DNA from: Jannaschia seosinensis
Lineage (GTDB): Bacteria > Pseudomonadota > Alphaproteobacteria > Rhodobacterales > Rhodobacteraceae
Direction of reading: 5' to 3'
Length of the DNA: 52,185 bases
Assembly: GCF_001408515.1 (NCBI RefSeq)
Contig: NZ_CYPR01000002.1
Coordinates: 1-52,185 of the forward strand
A program made the position numbers and the translations under genes. This document shows, piece after piece, positions 1-8,473 of the stretch. The notes beneath the pieces were generated by a model. That model saw only the letters and a program-made list of their open reading frames with translations, did no database searches and had not been told where the DNA came from. Numbering within the stretch: the first letter of the stretch is position 1; every line of letters starts with the position of its first letter.

Positions 1-581
1 TTAGTAAAAACAATATCCCCTTTGCTATCCGCGTAAGGGGAAATCTTCGCATTACGACCGAGGACGGTCACGACCTTACCTTGCGCGCAAGGCTGCGCCT
101 GGCCCGCCGTGGCCGGGCTTTTCGCGCCCGCCTCGGCACACGCGAGGACGCAGCCGCCAGCAATACGCCGCTCCTGAACGTCGCGGCCAAGCCGCTCAAG
201 GGAGAGTGGTTGATCGTGGTTACCAACGTCGCGCCGCGCACCGCGCTCGAAACCTACCGCAAACGTTGGGCGATCGAATGTCTGTTCGGCGATGCCAAGA
301 CTCGTGGCCTCAACCTCGAGGACACACGTCTCACCGATCCACGCAAACTCGCTCTGCTCATGTCCCTTGTCGCGCTTGCCCTTGCCTGGGCCGGTCGCGC
401 CGCCGCAGACCTTCTCGGCAAGCGCGCGCCGCCGCGCAAAAGCCACGGCCACTACGCCAGATCCTGGTTTCGAACCGGCTTCGACCACATCCGAAGCCGC
501 CTCAGATCCGATCCCCTCGACGCCATCGAGTCGTGGCAGAGGATCAACCCAGAAGCACGAAAGCCCTGCGGAGTCGTGTAG
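1..581 (+). CDS. IS4-family DDE transposase, C-terminal part (5' end outside window)
   Basis: The reading frame is open from the window edge (first full codon at 3) to TAG at 579-581, about 192 residues. It starts with IPFAIRVRGNLRIT and a TTEDG segment, typical of IS4-family transposases. It carries the family signature Y-x2-R-x3-E-x6-K in YRKRWAIECLFGDAK (about 253-297), which holds the catalytic glutamate of the DDE triad. A hydrophobic helix (LALLMSLVALALAWAG) and a basic tail follow, as usual for the group. The two aspartates of the triad would lie upstream of the window. The visible part has no frameshift, so the copy may be intact. Confidence 0.85.
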   Translation, partial: SKNNIPFAIRVRGNLRITTEDGHDLTLRARLRLARRGRAFRARLGTREDAAASNTPLLNVAAKPLKGEWLIVVTNVAPRTALETYRKRWAIECLFGDAKTRGLNLEDTRLTDPRKLALLMSLVALALAWAGRAAADLLGKRAPPRKSHGHYARSWFRTGFDHIRSRLRSDPLDAIESWQRINPEARKPCGVV

Positions 582-599
582 TGTGATCCTTCGTATCAC
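1..599 (+). mobile_element. IS4-family insertion sequence, right part (cut by window edge)
   Basis: The segment carries the end of an IS4-type transposase gene and then a short non-coding tail. Just after the transposase stop there is an inverted repeat, GTGAT (583-587) and ATCAC (595-599), that overlaps the stop codon of msrA (596-598). The exact outer boundary cannot be set because the other end of the element lies outside the window, so no terminal repeat pair or target duplication can be compared. The element abuts msrA almost without a spacer, so it probably inserted at, or was truncated against, the 3' end of that gene. Confidence 0.6.
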
Positions 600-1246
600 G
601 CCTCGAGCCCAATCGGGCAGGTCACGCCGGTTCCGCCGATGCCGCAATACCCGCCGGGGTTCTTCGAGAGGTATTGCTGATGATAATCCTCGGCGTGGTA
701 AAAGGCGGGGGCGTCCACGATCTCGGTCGTGATCGTGCCGTAGCCGGCCTCCTTCAGGCGCTCTTGAAAGGCGTCGCGCGTGATTTCGGCCGCACGCTTC
801 TGCGCTTCGGAATAGGTGTAGATGCCGGAGCGGTACTGCGTGCCGATATCGTTGCCCTGACGCATGCCCTGAGTGGGATCGTGTCCTTCCCAGAAGGTGC
901 GCAGAAGGTCCTCGTAGGTGATCTTCTCGGGGTCGTAGATCACGCGGACCACCTCGTTATGGCCGGTGCGGCCGGAGCAGACCTCGTCATAGGTCGGGTT
1001 CGGCGTCGCACCTCCCGCATAGCCCACGAGGGTCATGTGCACGCCCGGCAACTTCCAGAACATCCGTTCCACGCCCCAGAAGCAGCCCATGCCGAACATG
1101 GCCTCTTCCATTCCGTCGGGCACGTCGTTCGAAAGCGGACGGTTGAACACGTGGTGCATCTTCGCTGTCGAAATCGGGTGGTCGCGGCCAGGCAGGGCGT
1201 CCTCGGGGCGCACCATCTCGGCTTTCTTGCGTTGGAACAACATCAT
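596..1246 (-). CDS. msrA: peptide-methionine (S)-S-oxide reductase MsrA
   Basis: This is a 216-residue cytosolic enzyme that reduces the S-epimer of methionine sulfoxide in proteins and as free amino acid. The catalytic cysteine is Cys55 in GMGCFWGVE. The family's central segments follow ([45 protein letters not shown], with the last one split here as EGHDPTQGM and [10 protein letters not shown]). Further cysteines near the C-terminus (GYCGIGG and VTCPIG) can serve as recycling residues. ATG at 1246 is chosen because AGGAGG lies 8 nt upstream; a second ATG follows directly. It is the last gene of the run hss-FUSC-MFS-msrA, 34 bp after the MFS gene. Its stop codon lies inside a small inverted repeat at the edge of an IS4-type element, so its last few residues could derive from the insertion. 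Confidence 0.95.
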   Translation of the reverse strand: MMLFQRKKAEMVRPEDALPGRDHPISTAKMHHVFNRPLSNDVPDGMEEAMFGMGCFWGVERMFWKLPGVHMTLVGYAGGATPNPTYDEVCSGRTGHNEVVRVIYDPEKITYEDLLRTFWEGHDPTQGMRQGNDIGTQYRSGIYTYSEAQKRAAEITRDAFQERLKEAGYGTITTEIVDAPAFYHAEDYHQQYLSKNPGGYCGIGGTGVTCPIGLEA

Positions 1247-1280
1247 GGTCGGATCCTCCTTTCCGCGTGATGTAGGGACG

Positions 1281-2507
1281 CTATTCGGCCACGACGAGGG
1301 GCGCGGCGAGCACCGTTTCGTGACCGGGGCCCGGATGGCGCGGGACGAGCGTCGACAATGCCAGCGAGGTGAGCGCCATGCCCGCCGCCGCGGCAAAGAC
1401 GGCCATCGGCGATTGCAGCCAGACATAGCCGAGGAGTGCCGGAAGAAAGACGGCGGCGATGTGGTTGATCGTGAAGGCGACGGCCGCCGTGGGGGCGATG
1501 TCGCCGGAATCGGCGATCTTCTGGAAGTAGGTCTTGATTGCCAGCGCCAGCGAGAAGAACAGGTGGTTGACCACGTAGAGCCCGCCCGCCATCCACACGC
1601 CCCCGTCGAAGGCGTAGAGCGCGGCATAGAGCGTGAAGATCGTCGCGAGCCCCCCGTATTCGAGTATCAGGGCCATTCGTTCCCCGAAATGCCCGACGGC
1701 CCGGCCGACAAGCGAGGCCGTTGCCATGTTCAGCGCCAGCGTGCCCATGAAGAGGGCCGTGATCTGGTGCACGTCGAGGCCATAACGCTCCACCAGCATG
1801 AAGCCCGCGAAGACGACGAAGATCTGCCGTCGCGCGCCTGACATGAATTGCAGCGCGTAATAGAGCCAGTAACGCCGCCGCAGCACCATCCGCTTGACCT
1901 GCGGGTGCGGGCTCTCGAATTGGGGGAAAAGGAAAAACGCGGCCAGCGCGCCGAATGCCGTGAACCCGCCCGAGATCCAATAGACGAGATCGAAGGAAAG
2001 ATCGAAGGCCCGCCACGTCAGAACGATCAGCGCGAAGGCCAGAAAGGTCGCGCCCGAACCTATGGCCAGAAGCGTTCCAAGCATTCGCGGCGCGCGGTCC
2101 TTGGGAAGCCATTGCAGCTGCAGCGACTGGTTGACCGTCTCGTAGTAATGGAAGCCGATCGAACTCAGCAGCGTGATCGTCAGCAGCCCGCCCAGCGACG
2201 GGAAAGCGGCCGTCAGCGCCGTCGCCACCCCGAGCAGCATCAGCGAAACGAGCGCGAGGACCTGTTCGCGCACGAAGATGATGATCGCGATGACGCCCAC
2301 GGCGAGGAAGCCCGGCACCTCGCGCACCGTGTGGAGCCAGCCGATATCGGATCCGTCGAACCCGGCCACCTCGACCACGAAGTTGTTGAGAAGTGCCGAC
2401 CACGTCGCGAACGCCACCGGCATCAGGAACGCCATCAGCATCAGCAGCGCTTCGGGGCGCTGCCAGCGGGGCAGGGTTCGGGCATCCGACAGGGGCAAGG
2501 CACGCAT
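1281..2507 (-). CDS. MFS transporter
   Basis: A 408-residue integral inner-membrane protein with about 10-12 hydrophobic segments spread over its whole length, in two halves as in the major facilitator superfamily. A hydrophilic loop with basic residues ([18 protein letters not shown]) separates the halves near residue 205-225. The substrate cannot be read from the sequence. It lies 44 bp downstream of the FUSC-type membrane protein and 34 bp upstream of msrA on the same strand, so the three are probably cotranscribed. The ATG at 2507 has no clear Shine-Dalgarno sequence, so a slightly different start or translational coupling is possible. Confidence 0.85.
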   Translation of the reverse strand: MRALPLSDARTLPRWQRPEALLMLMAFLMPVAFATWSALLNNFVVEVAGFDGSDIGWLHTVREVPGFLAVGVIAIIIFVREQVLALVSLMLLGVATALTAAFPSLGGLLTITLLSSIGFHYYETVNQSLQLQWLPKDRAPRMLGTLLAIGSGATFLAFALIVLTWRAFDLSFDLVYWISGGFTAFGALAAFFLFPQFESPHPQVKRMVLRRRYWLYYALQFMSGARRQIFVVFAGFMLVERYGLDVHQITALFMGTLALNMATASLVGRAVGHFGERMALILEYGGLATIFTLYAALYAFDGGVWMAGGLYVVNHLFFSLALAIKTYFQKIADSGDIAPTAAVAFTINHIAAVFLPALLGYVWLQSPMAVFAAAAGMALTSLALSTLVPRHPGPGHETVLAAPLVVAE

Positions 2508-2551
2508 GAAGAAGGAGTATGCCCGTCCGGGTGGGCGGTCCAGTGCCCGCG

Positions 2552-3553
2552 TCAGCGCCAGGCCGTCCGGCAGGCGGCCAATGCGCGGTCCACCTCGTCC
2601 ATCGCGAAGGCGAGAACGGTGGCGGTCCGGGCAACGGCGACGCCGCCATTCTCGATTCGCTCCGTCACGGCCCGCTGCGCATCGGTGACGGGGCCGCCGT
2701 CGGAAAGGGGGCCGCCGGTTTCGGGGAGGGTGCGGAGCGCGTCGGACAGCGCATCGCGGAAGCGGCAGAGCGCGTCGTCCAGCCCGGTATCCTCCCCCAG
2801 ATCGACCGGCGCGGCGGTGGCGCGGTGGAGAAACTGGATCGCGCGCATCATCTCCTCCGCCGCCCTCAGGCGGGCATTGGGCGCGTCGCTGTCGTCGAAG
2901 GCCATGACGTCCGCCGCCTCCCGCGCAAGACGAAGGTGATGGCGCAGGCGATCGATGCTTGGCAGTTTGCCGTCCGGGTCATCTTGGTCCGCCTTTCGCG
3001 CCACCTCGGCGGCGAGATCCGCCAGCGATTGGCGGACGCGCTCGATATGCTTGTCGAAGCGCGGCCGCGCCCGGTCGGGCCAGAGCACCAGCGCGATGAG
3101 GATGCCGATGACCGCACCGATACCGATGGAGATCGTCCGGTCGAGGGCCGCGAGCCAGACGGCTTCGCCCGAACTCGTGGCGAGGGAGACCGCGGCGACG
3201 ATGCCGTAGGTCCAGTCGGGGCGGAAATGCGCGGCCGCCGACAACACCGCGATCGACAGGGCGAGGCCGACGAAGCCGCCCCATCCCGGCGGAAGAAATG
3301 CAAGGCAGACCACGCCCACCACACAGCCCACCACCGTCGCCATGAGCCGCGTCCGCGCCGCATGCAGGGTGCCGTCGGCGGATGGGTTGAGGATGAGCAC
3401 GGCGGCGAGGATGCCGACGAAATATTCGTCCGTCGGCAGCGGGATCAGGACCGCCCAAGCCAGCACCGCCCCAAGCGCCGCCTGCGTCGCGCGCCGTGCC
3501 GCATCGCGCAGCGCGGGCCGGTCCGGCAGATCGAAGGGCAGCGCGGCGCGCAT
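2552..3553 (-). CDS. FUSC-family (aromatic acid exporter-like) membrane protein
   Basis: This 333-residue protein has an N-terminal half of about six hydrophobic helices (residues 25-160) and a soluble, charged, helical C-terminal half (about 165-333). This is half of the usual two-part FUSC exporter layout. The membrane part resembles FUSC/ArAE proteins (PTDEYFVGILAAVLIL, then RLMATVVGCVVGVV). Family members move aromatic acids or other organic anions across the inner membrane, but the substrate here is unknown. The gene starts 15 bp after hss, with no clear ribosome binding site, so it is probably cotranscribed and may be coupled to it. The link to polyamine synthesis is an inference from position only. 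Confidence 0.75.
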   Translation of the reverse strand: MRAALPFDLPDRPALRDAARRATQAALGAVLAWAVLIPLPTDEYFVGILAAVLILNPSADGTLHAARTRLMATVVGCVVGVVCLAFLPPGWGGFVGLALSIAVLSAAAHFRPDWTYGIVAAVSLATSSGEAVWLAALDRTISIGIGAVIGILIALVLWPDRARPRFDKHIERVRQSLADLAAEVARKADQDDPDGKLPSIDRLRHHLRLAREAADVMAFDDSDAPNARLRAAEEMMRAIQFLHRATAAPVDLGEDTGLDDALCRFRDALSDALRTLPETGGPLSDGGPVTDAQRAVTERIENGGVAVARTATVLAFAMDEVDRALAACRTAWR

Positions 3554-3568
3554 CGAGGCCGAGGTGGA

Positions 3569-5002
3569 TCAGGTGGCCAGAACGTTCCGGAACTGCCAGG
3601 GGTCGCTTTCGTCGATATCCTCGGGGAAGTGCTGCCACCGATCCTGAAGCGGGGTCCAGTCGGTGTAATGCGCCTCGACCGGCCCGAGATACGGTGCCTG
3701 GATCTCGAGGCACCGCGCATGGTCCAGTTCGTCGGTCTCGACGATCCCCGCGCCGGGATTTTCCAGCGCCCAGACCATGCCGGCCAAAACGGCGGATGTC
3801 ACCTGCAGGCCGGTCGCGTTCTGGTCTGGGGCAAGTTGCAGCGCCTCCTCGTTGGACAGGCGCGACCCGTACCAGAGCGCGTTCTTCTCGTGGCCGAACA
3901 GCAGGACGCCCAGCTCGTCGATGCCCTCGACGATCTCGTCCTCGCCCAGGATGTGATGCACCTCCTGCTGGCGGCCGGAGCCGAACATCTCGTGCAGGCT
4001 CAGCACCGCGTCGTCACAGGGATGGTAGGCGTAATGGCAGGTGGGCCGGTATTCCGGCGCGGCGCCCGTCCCGGCCGTGTAGTAGTCGGCGATGGAAATC
4101 GCCTCGTTGTGGGTAACGAGGAAGCCGAATTGCGGTCCCGGCGTCGGGCACCAGGAATGGACGCGGGTGATCGCGCCCGGCCGTTCGAGCCAGATCCCGG
4201 ACTGGCACCCGGTCTCGTGGCGGTGGCCATTCTCGGGGAACCACGTCTCGTGCGTGCCCCAGCCGAGTTCAGCGGGCTGGAACCCTTCGGCGATGAAGCC
4301 CTCGACCGACCATGTGTTGACGAACACGTTGCGGGGGCGGGGCGTGCGGCGGGCCTGCGTGTCGCGCTCGGCGATGTGGATGCCCTTGACGCCGAGCGAT
4401 TGCATCAGGGCGGCCCAGCCGTCACGTGTCGTCGGGGTGGCGGCATCCGCGCCCGTATCCTCGGCCAGCCGGAGCAGCGCGGCCTTGACGAACCACGACA
4501 CCATGCCGGGATTGGCGCCGCAGCAGGACACGGCCGTCGTCCCGCCGGGATTGGCGGCCTTTTCGTCGCGAACCGCCTGTCGCAGAGCGTAGTTGGTGCG
4601 CGCGGCGTTGTCGTCGGTGTCGAAGTAGAAGCCGGCCCAAGGCTCCACGACGGTATCGATATACGGCACGCCGATCTCGCGGCAGTAGCGCATCAGGTCG
4701 AGCGACGAGGTGTCGATCGACAGGTTCACGCAAAAGCCCGCCCCGGGGGTCAGCACCTTGCCCAGAACCTCGCGGTAATTCTCGGGCGTCAGGGCGACCT
4801 GAAGGTGGGGAATGCCCCGCGCGCGCAATTCCTCGCAGCCTTTGTCGGCGGGGTCGATGACCAGGAACTTCTCCCGGTCGTAGTCGAAATGACGCTCAAT
4901 CAGCGGCAGCGTGCCGCGTCCGATGGAGCCGAAGCCGATCATCACGACGGCGCCGTCGATCTTTGCGTGAACGGGTCCGTCGGGGCGGGGGCGGTCGATC
5001 AT
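3569..5002 (-). CDS. hss: homospermidine synthase
   Basis: A 477-residue cytosolic enzyme of the bacterial homospermidine synthase family. It makes homospermidine from two putrescines (or putrescine plus spermidine), using NAD+ as a transient redox cofactor. The dinucleotide-binding motif GFGSIG is at residues 23-28. Typical family segments follow: EPWAGFYFDTDDN, CCGANPGMVSWFVK, NTWSVEGF, WGTHETWFPENGH and FGHEKNALWYGSRL. ATG at 5002 fits the usual N-terminus and has GGAG about 8-10 nt upstream; the longer frame upstream is unlikely to be translated. It is the first gene of the minus-strand run ending with msrA and is divergent from the membrane protein at 5133. The intergenic region has a direct repeat CTGAGG-CGC-CTGAGG (5027-5041) that could be an operator. 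Confidence 0.93.
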   Translation of the reverse strand: MIDRPRPDGPVHAKIDGAVVMIGFGSIGRGTLPLIERHFDYDREKFLVIDPADKGCEELRARGIPHLQVALTPENYREVLGKVLTPGAGFCVNLSIDTSSLDLMRYCREIGVPYIDTVVEPWAGFYFDTDDNAARTNYALRQAVRDEKAANPGGTTAVSCCGANPGMVSWFVKAALLRLAEDTGADAATPTTRDGWAALMQSLGVKGIHIAERDTQARRTPRPRNVFVNTWSVEGFIAEGFQPAELGWGTHETWFPENGHRHETGCQSGIWLERPGAITRVHSWCPTPGPQFGFLVTHNEAISIADYYTAGTGAAPEYRPTCHYAYHPCDDAVLSLHEMFGSGRQQEVHHILGEDEIVEGIDELGVLLFGHEKNALWYGSRLSNEEALQLAPDQNATGLQVTSAVLAGMVWALENPGAGIVETDELDHARCLEIQAPYLGPVEAHYTDWTPLQDRWQHFPEDIDESDPWQFRNVLAT

Positions 5003-5132
5003 TTGCGGACTCCGAAGGTGGGCAATCTGAGGCGCCTGAGGTTTGTCATGCGGTCGCGCGGGGGTCAAACGGATCAAGCGCGGGGACTCGGCTGCGCTTG
5101 CCCGTAAAGGCGGGGATGTGCATGTTGCGTCG

Positions 5133-5960
5133 ATGGAAACGCTGTATCTTGTCGTCGGGCTTGTGATCCTTCTGCTCACGGCCTGGGATCTGCTGACCTC
5201 CACGATCGGGGGCAGCTATCGGCTATCGGTGTCCGACAACTGGGGGCGCGTGGTGTTTCGCGGGCTTCGCGCGCTGTCGCGCCTCGGCGGCGGATCGGTG
5301 CTGACCGAGATTTCCGGCGTGGTGGTGATGACCGCGTTGGCGACGGCGTGGATTATGGGCTTCTGGACTGGGTGGACGCTCATCCTCGCCTCGGCGGACT
5401 CTGTGGACCTGACGCGCACCGGGCAGGAGATCGAGCCGCTGCACGTGCCCGGCCATGTGGGGCACCTGCTGAGCACGCTCGGCGGTGCCACGACGCAGCC
5501 GACGGGGGTCGGCTGGAACCTCGTGAATGCCGTGATCGGTCTGAACGGGATGCTGGCGCTGACGCTGTCGGTCAGCTTCCTTTTCAATACGCGCACGACG
5601 CTGCAATCGGCGCAGGCCTTCGCGGCGCTGTCATCGACGGGAACGGCTGAGCCCGACGCGCTGCAGGGCCGGTTGGCGGATGTGGTGGCGGGGCTGCACA
5701 TGTCGCCCTTCGCGCTGTGGTACGGGCATCATCGGACCGACCGGCAGGTGCCGCTGGCGCTTCTGAACCATGCGCGGAAGGCCTGCGCCGCCGGGGGGGC
5801 GCTGCGGGTGCGTACCGAGGCGCTCATGCGCGATCTGCCGCACTGGAGCGACTACGACGATGGCGGCGATTTTCTTGAGGTAATGGCGCGCTGGACGGAG
5901 GGTCACCGGCTTCACGGCGGGCCGGAGCTGGAGGCGACACGCAGCGACGCGCGCGGCTAA
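5133..5960 (+). CDS. channel-like inner-membrane protein (ion-channel family relative)
   Basis: A 275-residue protein with an N-terminal helix (LYLVVGLVILLLTAWDLLTS), a second helix about residues 60-85, and a pair of segments resembling the pore helix plus second transmembrane helix of two-TM potassium-channel-like proteins (HVGHLLSTLGGATTQPTG, then NAVIGLNGMLALTLSVSFLF). A soluble, charged C-terminal part of about 100 residues follows. The selectivity signature TxGYGD is not present; STLGGATTQP stands in its place, so potassium conduction is doubtful. The start is set at ATG 5133; an in-frame GTG at 5118 lies closer to the GGCGGGG stretch and is an alternative. The assignment rests on topology and partial similarity, and the function is not established. 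Confidence 0.55.
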   Translation: METLYLVVGLVILLLTAWDLLTSTIGGSYRLSVSDNWGRVVFRGLRALSRLGGGSVLTEISGVVVMTALATAWIMGFWTGWTLILASADSVDLTRTGQEIEPLHVPGHVGHLLSTLGGATTQPTGVGWNLVNAVIGLNGMLALTLSVSFLFNTRTTLQSAQAFAALSSTGTAEPDALQGRLADVVAGLHMSPFALWYGHHRTDRQVPLALLNHARKACAAGGALRVRTEALMRDLPHWSDYDDGGDFLEVMARWTEGHRLHGGPELEATRSDARG

Positions 5961-5966
5961 ACGAAA

Positions 5967-5992
5967 CGGGGCCGCCCCGAAGGACGGCCCCG
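5967..5992. terminator. bidirectional terminator between channel-like gene and rpsD
   Basis: CGGGGCCG (5967-5974) and CGGCCCCG (5985-5992) form a perfect 8-bp stem with a 10-nt loop. It lies between the convergent ends of the channel-like gene (stop at 5958-5960) and rpsD (stop at 6012). On the minus strand it is followed by GTTTCGTTTAG, a weak U-rich tail, so it fits best as the rpsD terminator. Confidence 0.65.
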
Positions 5993-6011
5993 CAATGCGC
6001 CGGCGTGCAGA

Positions 6012-6632
6012 TCAGTTCTGCGCGTAGTATTCGATGACGAGGTTCGGTTCCATCATCACCGCGTAGGGTACGTCGGACAGGCCGGGCGTGCGCACAAAGG
6101 TCGCGGTCATCTTGGAGTGATCCGCCTCGATGTAATCAGGCACGTCACGCTCGGCCAGCTGAGTGGCTTCGAGCACGGAGGCGAGCTGCCGGGACTTCTC
6201 GCGCACCGCGATCACGTCGCCGTCCTTCACGCGGTAGGACGCGATGTTCACGCGCTTGCCGTTCACCTCGACATGGCCGTGGTTCACGAACTGACGCGCG
6301 GCGAAGATCGTGGCGACGAACTTGGCGCGGTAGACGACGGCGTCGAGGCGGCGCTCCAGCAGGCCGATCAGCTGCTCACCGGTATCGCCGCGCAAGCGCT
6401 CGGCCTCGGCGAAAATGCGGCGGAACTGCTTTTCGGTCAGATCGCCGTAATAGCCCTTCAGCTTCTGCTTGGCGCGCAGCTGGAGGCCGAAATCGGACAT
6501 CTTGCCCTTGCGGCGCTGTCCGTGCTGGCCGGGGCCGTATTCGCGGCGGTTCACGGGGCTCTTGGCGCGGCCCCAGATGTTCTCGCCCATGCGGCGGTCG
6601 ATCTTGTACTTGGCAGAGGTGCGTTTGGTCAC
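6012..6632 (-). CDS. rpsD: 30S ribosomal protein S4
   Basis: A 206-residue primary 16S rRNA-binding protein of the small subunit and early assembly factor. The length matches the family. The N-terminal domain ([20 protein letters not shown], here given as TKRTSAKYK plus MGENIWG) and the S4 RNA-binding domain are complete (about residues 95-155; [13 protein letters not shown], then [16 protein letters not shown]). The start is GTG at 6632, supported by AAGGAG 8 nt upstream. The longer frame reaching upstream is not used. The gene is transcribed alone, 119 bp downstream of the Hint-domain gene, and ends in a GC-rich hairpin. Confidence 0.97.
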   Translation of the reverse strand: MTKRTSAKYKIDRRMGENIWGRAKSPVNRREYGPGQHGQRRKGKMSDFGLQLRAKQKLKGYYGDLTEKQFRRIFAEAERLRGDTGEQLIGLLERRLDAVVYRAKFVATIFAARQFVNHGHVEVNGKRVNIASYRVKDGDVIAVREKSRQLASVLEATQLAERDVPDYIEADHSKMTATFVRTPGLSDVPYAVMMEPNLVIEYYAQN

Positions 6633-6721
6633 CGTCTGATCTCCTTCAATTTCGAAGGGCGTTGTCCTCTCCCCGAAGGGCGACAGGCATCCCCTCGCGG
6701 GGACCACCAACACCAATGGAA

Positions 6722-6740
6722 GCCGCCCTCTAGAGGCGGC
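6722..6740 (-). terminator. hairpin between Hint gene and rpsD
   Basis: GCCGCC (6722-6727) pairs with GGCGGC (6735-6740). It sits 12 bp past the stop of the Hint-domain gene and before rpsD on the same strand. There is no strong U-tract, so it may be a weak terminator or part of the rpsD leader. Confidence 0.4.
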
Positions 6741-6751
6741 CCCGGGTGGTG

Positions 6752-7822
6752 TCAACCGGCCCGCAGGGGGGCCAGGTGGCGCGGCGCACCCTCGTGGCGC
6801 AGGATGGCGAGTTCGGCCGCCGACAGGACCCGGCGCGCCGGCGCACCATAGGCCGCGGGATCGACGTCGATATCCGGAACCGCGTCCAGAAGGCAGACCC
6901 GATCCCGCGGCGAAAGCGTGGCGATGTCCACGTCGCCCGGGTGAAAGCTGTCGGCCCAGACACCGTTCGCACGCAGAACCTGATGATGGCGGGTCAGCAG
7001 GTGCACATAGGTCACGTCTCCCGCCGCCGGTGCGGGCACGATGCCATAATCGTCCACGAGATCGCGCGCGCGCACCAGAACCTCAGGCGCGCCCCACAGG
7101 GCCTTCGCGGCCGGATGGCTCACCAGGATCAGGTGCCCAGGCGACACGTCCAGTTCGTTCGCATTGCCGAGGGCACCGGCGAGGATGCGGACCGGACGCA
7201 GGTTCGGCTCGGTCTGCAGGCGCGGGGCGGTGAGGCGGCGCGAGCCGGTCCAGATCACGTCCTGCGGGCCGGCGTCGCGCGTCGCGACCCTGTCGCCGCG
7301 GCGGATGTCCTCGACGGCACGCGGTCCGTCGGGCGTGTCGATCACCGTGCCCGCGGTGAAGCAGATCGTTTCGCGCGTCGCGCGCCGCGGCCGGGATGCG
7401 GGCGATTGCGCGATCCGCAGGCCGACGCCCGCAGGCGGCAATCCCTCGGAGAAGACCAGGAGATGTTCGCCGCCTTCGATCTCGACCATCCGGGCGGACC
7501 AATTCGATGCGCCGTCGGTGACGATCAGGTCACCGAGCGTCTCGGCGATGTCCGGGTCGCGGCTTTGCGAGACTGGCGCCATGGCCGCGCCGCGGCCGCG
7601 ACCGAGCTTCGCGACGGTGCGCATCGTGCGCGCGCGCAATTCGGCCATGCCTTCGGCCATTTCGAGCAGGAGGGCAGTGCGCGCACCGTCGAGGCGCACG
7701 GGCGCACCCGACCAGCGGAAGGTTGAGCCGACAGGAAAAGGGTGACGGGTAGATGGGAATTCACCATCTACCCGTGCCTGAACAGAAGAGATGACCTGCG
7801 CCCCCGCACATGCCCCCACCAT
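6752..7822 (-). CDS. Hint (Hedgehog/intein) domain-containing protein
   Basis: A 356-residue protein. Residues about 150-300 form a Hint domain that begins [19 protein letters not shown], with the nucleophile-position Cys154. It continues through [25 protein letters not shown] and [19 protein letters not shown]. Such proteins are common in Rhodobacteraceae, often secreted or linked to RTX-like or glycan proteins, but their role is unclear. The N-terminal about 145 residues have no recognisable catalytic domain. No signal peptide is obvious. The ATG at 7822 is chosen because AAGGGG lies just upstream; an in-frame TTG at 7876 would add 18 residues. It is followed by a hairpin and then rpsD. Confidence 0.75.
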   Translation of the reverse strand: MVGACAGAQVISSVQARVDGEFPSTRHPFPVGSTFRWSGAPVRLDGARTALLLEMAEGMAELRARTMRTVAKLGRGRGAAMAPVSQSRDPDIAETLGDLIVTDGASNWSARMVEIEGGEHLLVFSEGLPPAGVGLRIAQSPASRPRRATRETICFTAGTVIDTPDGPRAVEDIRRGDRVATRDAGPQDVIWTGSRRLTAPRLQTEPNLRPVRILAGALGNANELDVSPGHLILVSHPAAKALWGAPEVLVRARDLVDDYGIVPAPAAGDVTYVHLLTRHHQVLRANGVWADSFHPGDVDIATLSPRDRVCLLDAVPDIDVDPAAYGAPARRVLSAAELAILRHEGAPRHLAPLRAG

Positions 7823-7969
7823 GCCCGCCCCTTTCGGTACCGTATTGTTTTTATTGTTATTCCGGTCACTGCTCAACCGAATGACGGAGTTCTAACCTGC
7901 CGGAGAATCGGGGGTCAACAACCGATTCGTTTTTGCCTCAACTTTGCCATTCGCACTGCCATGCGGCAC

Positions 7970-8473
7970 TCAACCGGCGGGCGAAAAGACCAGATCGGAG
8001 GCATTGAAACCATTGAAGTCGAGCACTTCCAACACCGCTTTCCGCCGGTCCGCCGGAAGGATGAGCTCCCGGTCGAGGACCCGTCCGGCCGTACCGTCCG
8101 GGGCCACCTGAACCACGGTGCGATAGCCGGTATCGGCCCAAAGAACCCAACTTTCGTGCGTTTCCTGGCCGAGCGTGACGCTTTGTCGTCCCGGACCGCT
8201 CGGGCTGACCGATCCGGTGCGGGTGGTGCCGCCGCAGGTCTCCTGAACGACTAGGGTGTCGCCGGGGCTTGGCGCATAGAGCACCCGCCCACCGGCGCAG
8301 GCGCCATCGGGAAACCGCGCGACCTCGTGCCAGAGTCCGGCCATGCGCATCGGGTCGAAATCCGCCTTCGAGGCGAGGATGGCCGATGGGTTGTCGCGAA
8401 ACGTGTAGGTGGGATCTTCCGCGCCACCGCATCCGGCGAGCAGGGCGAGGAGCAGGAACGCGGACCGTCTCAC
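7970..8473 (-). CDS. lipocalin-like lipoprotein (Blc/ApoD type)
   Basis: A 167-residue lipoprotein with signal peptide MRRSAFLLLALLAGC. The lipobox LAGC places the lipidated cysteine at residue 15. The segment MAGLWHEVARFP matches the lipocalin G-x-W motif near the start of the barrel, as in bacterial Blc. A ligand such as a fatty acid or lysophospholipid is likely from the family but cannot be told here. The start is GTG at 8473, overlapping the TGA of pdeM as GTGA, which indicates translational coupling to a gene of unrelated function. It is the last gene of the Lhr-PdeM-lipocalin run. Confidence 0.75.
   Translation of the reverse strand: MRRSAFLLLALLAGCGGAEDPTYTFRDNPSAILASKADFDPMRMAGLWHEVARFPDGACAGGRVLYAPSPGDTLVVQETCGGTTRTGSVSPSGPGRQSVTLGQETHESWVLWADTGYRTVVQVAPDGTAGRVLDRELILPADRRKAVLEVLDFNGFNASDLVFSPAG

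Noticed and set aside
2519-5107. Very long plus-strand open frame opposite FUSC and hss
   Set aside because: It is the antisense of clear minus-strand genes in high-GC DNA and has no recognisable domain.
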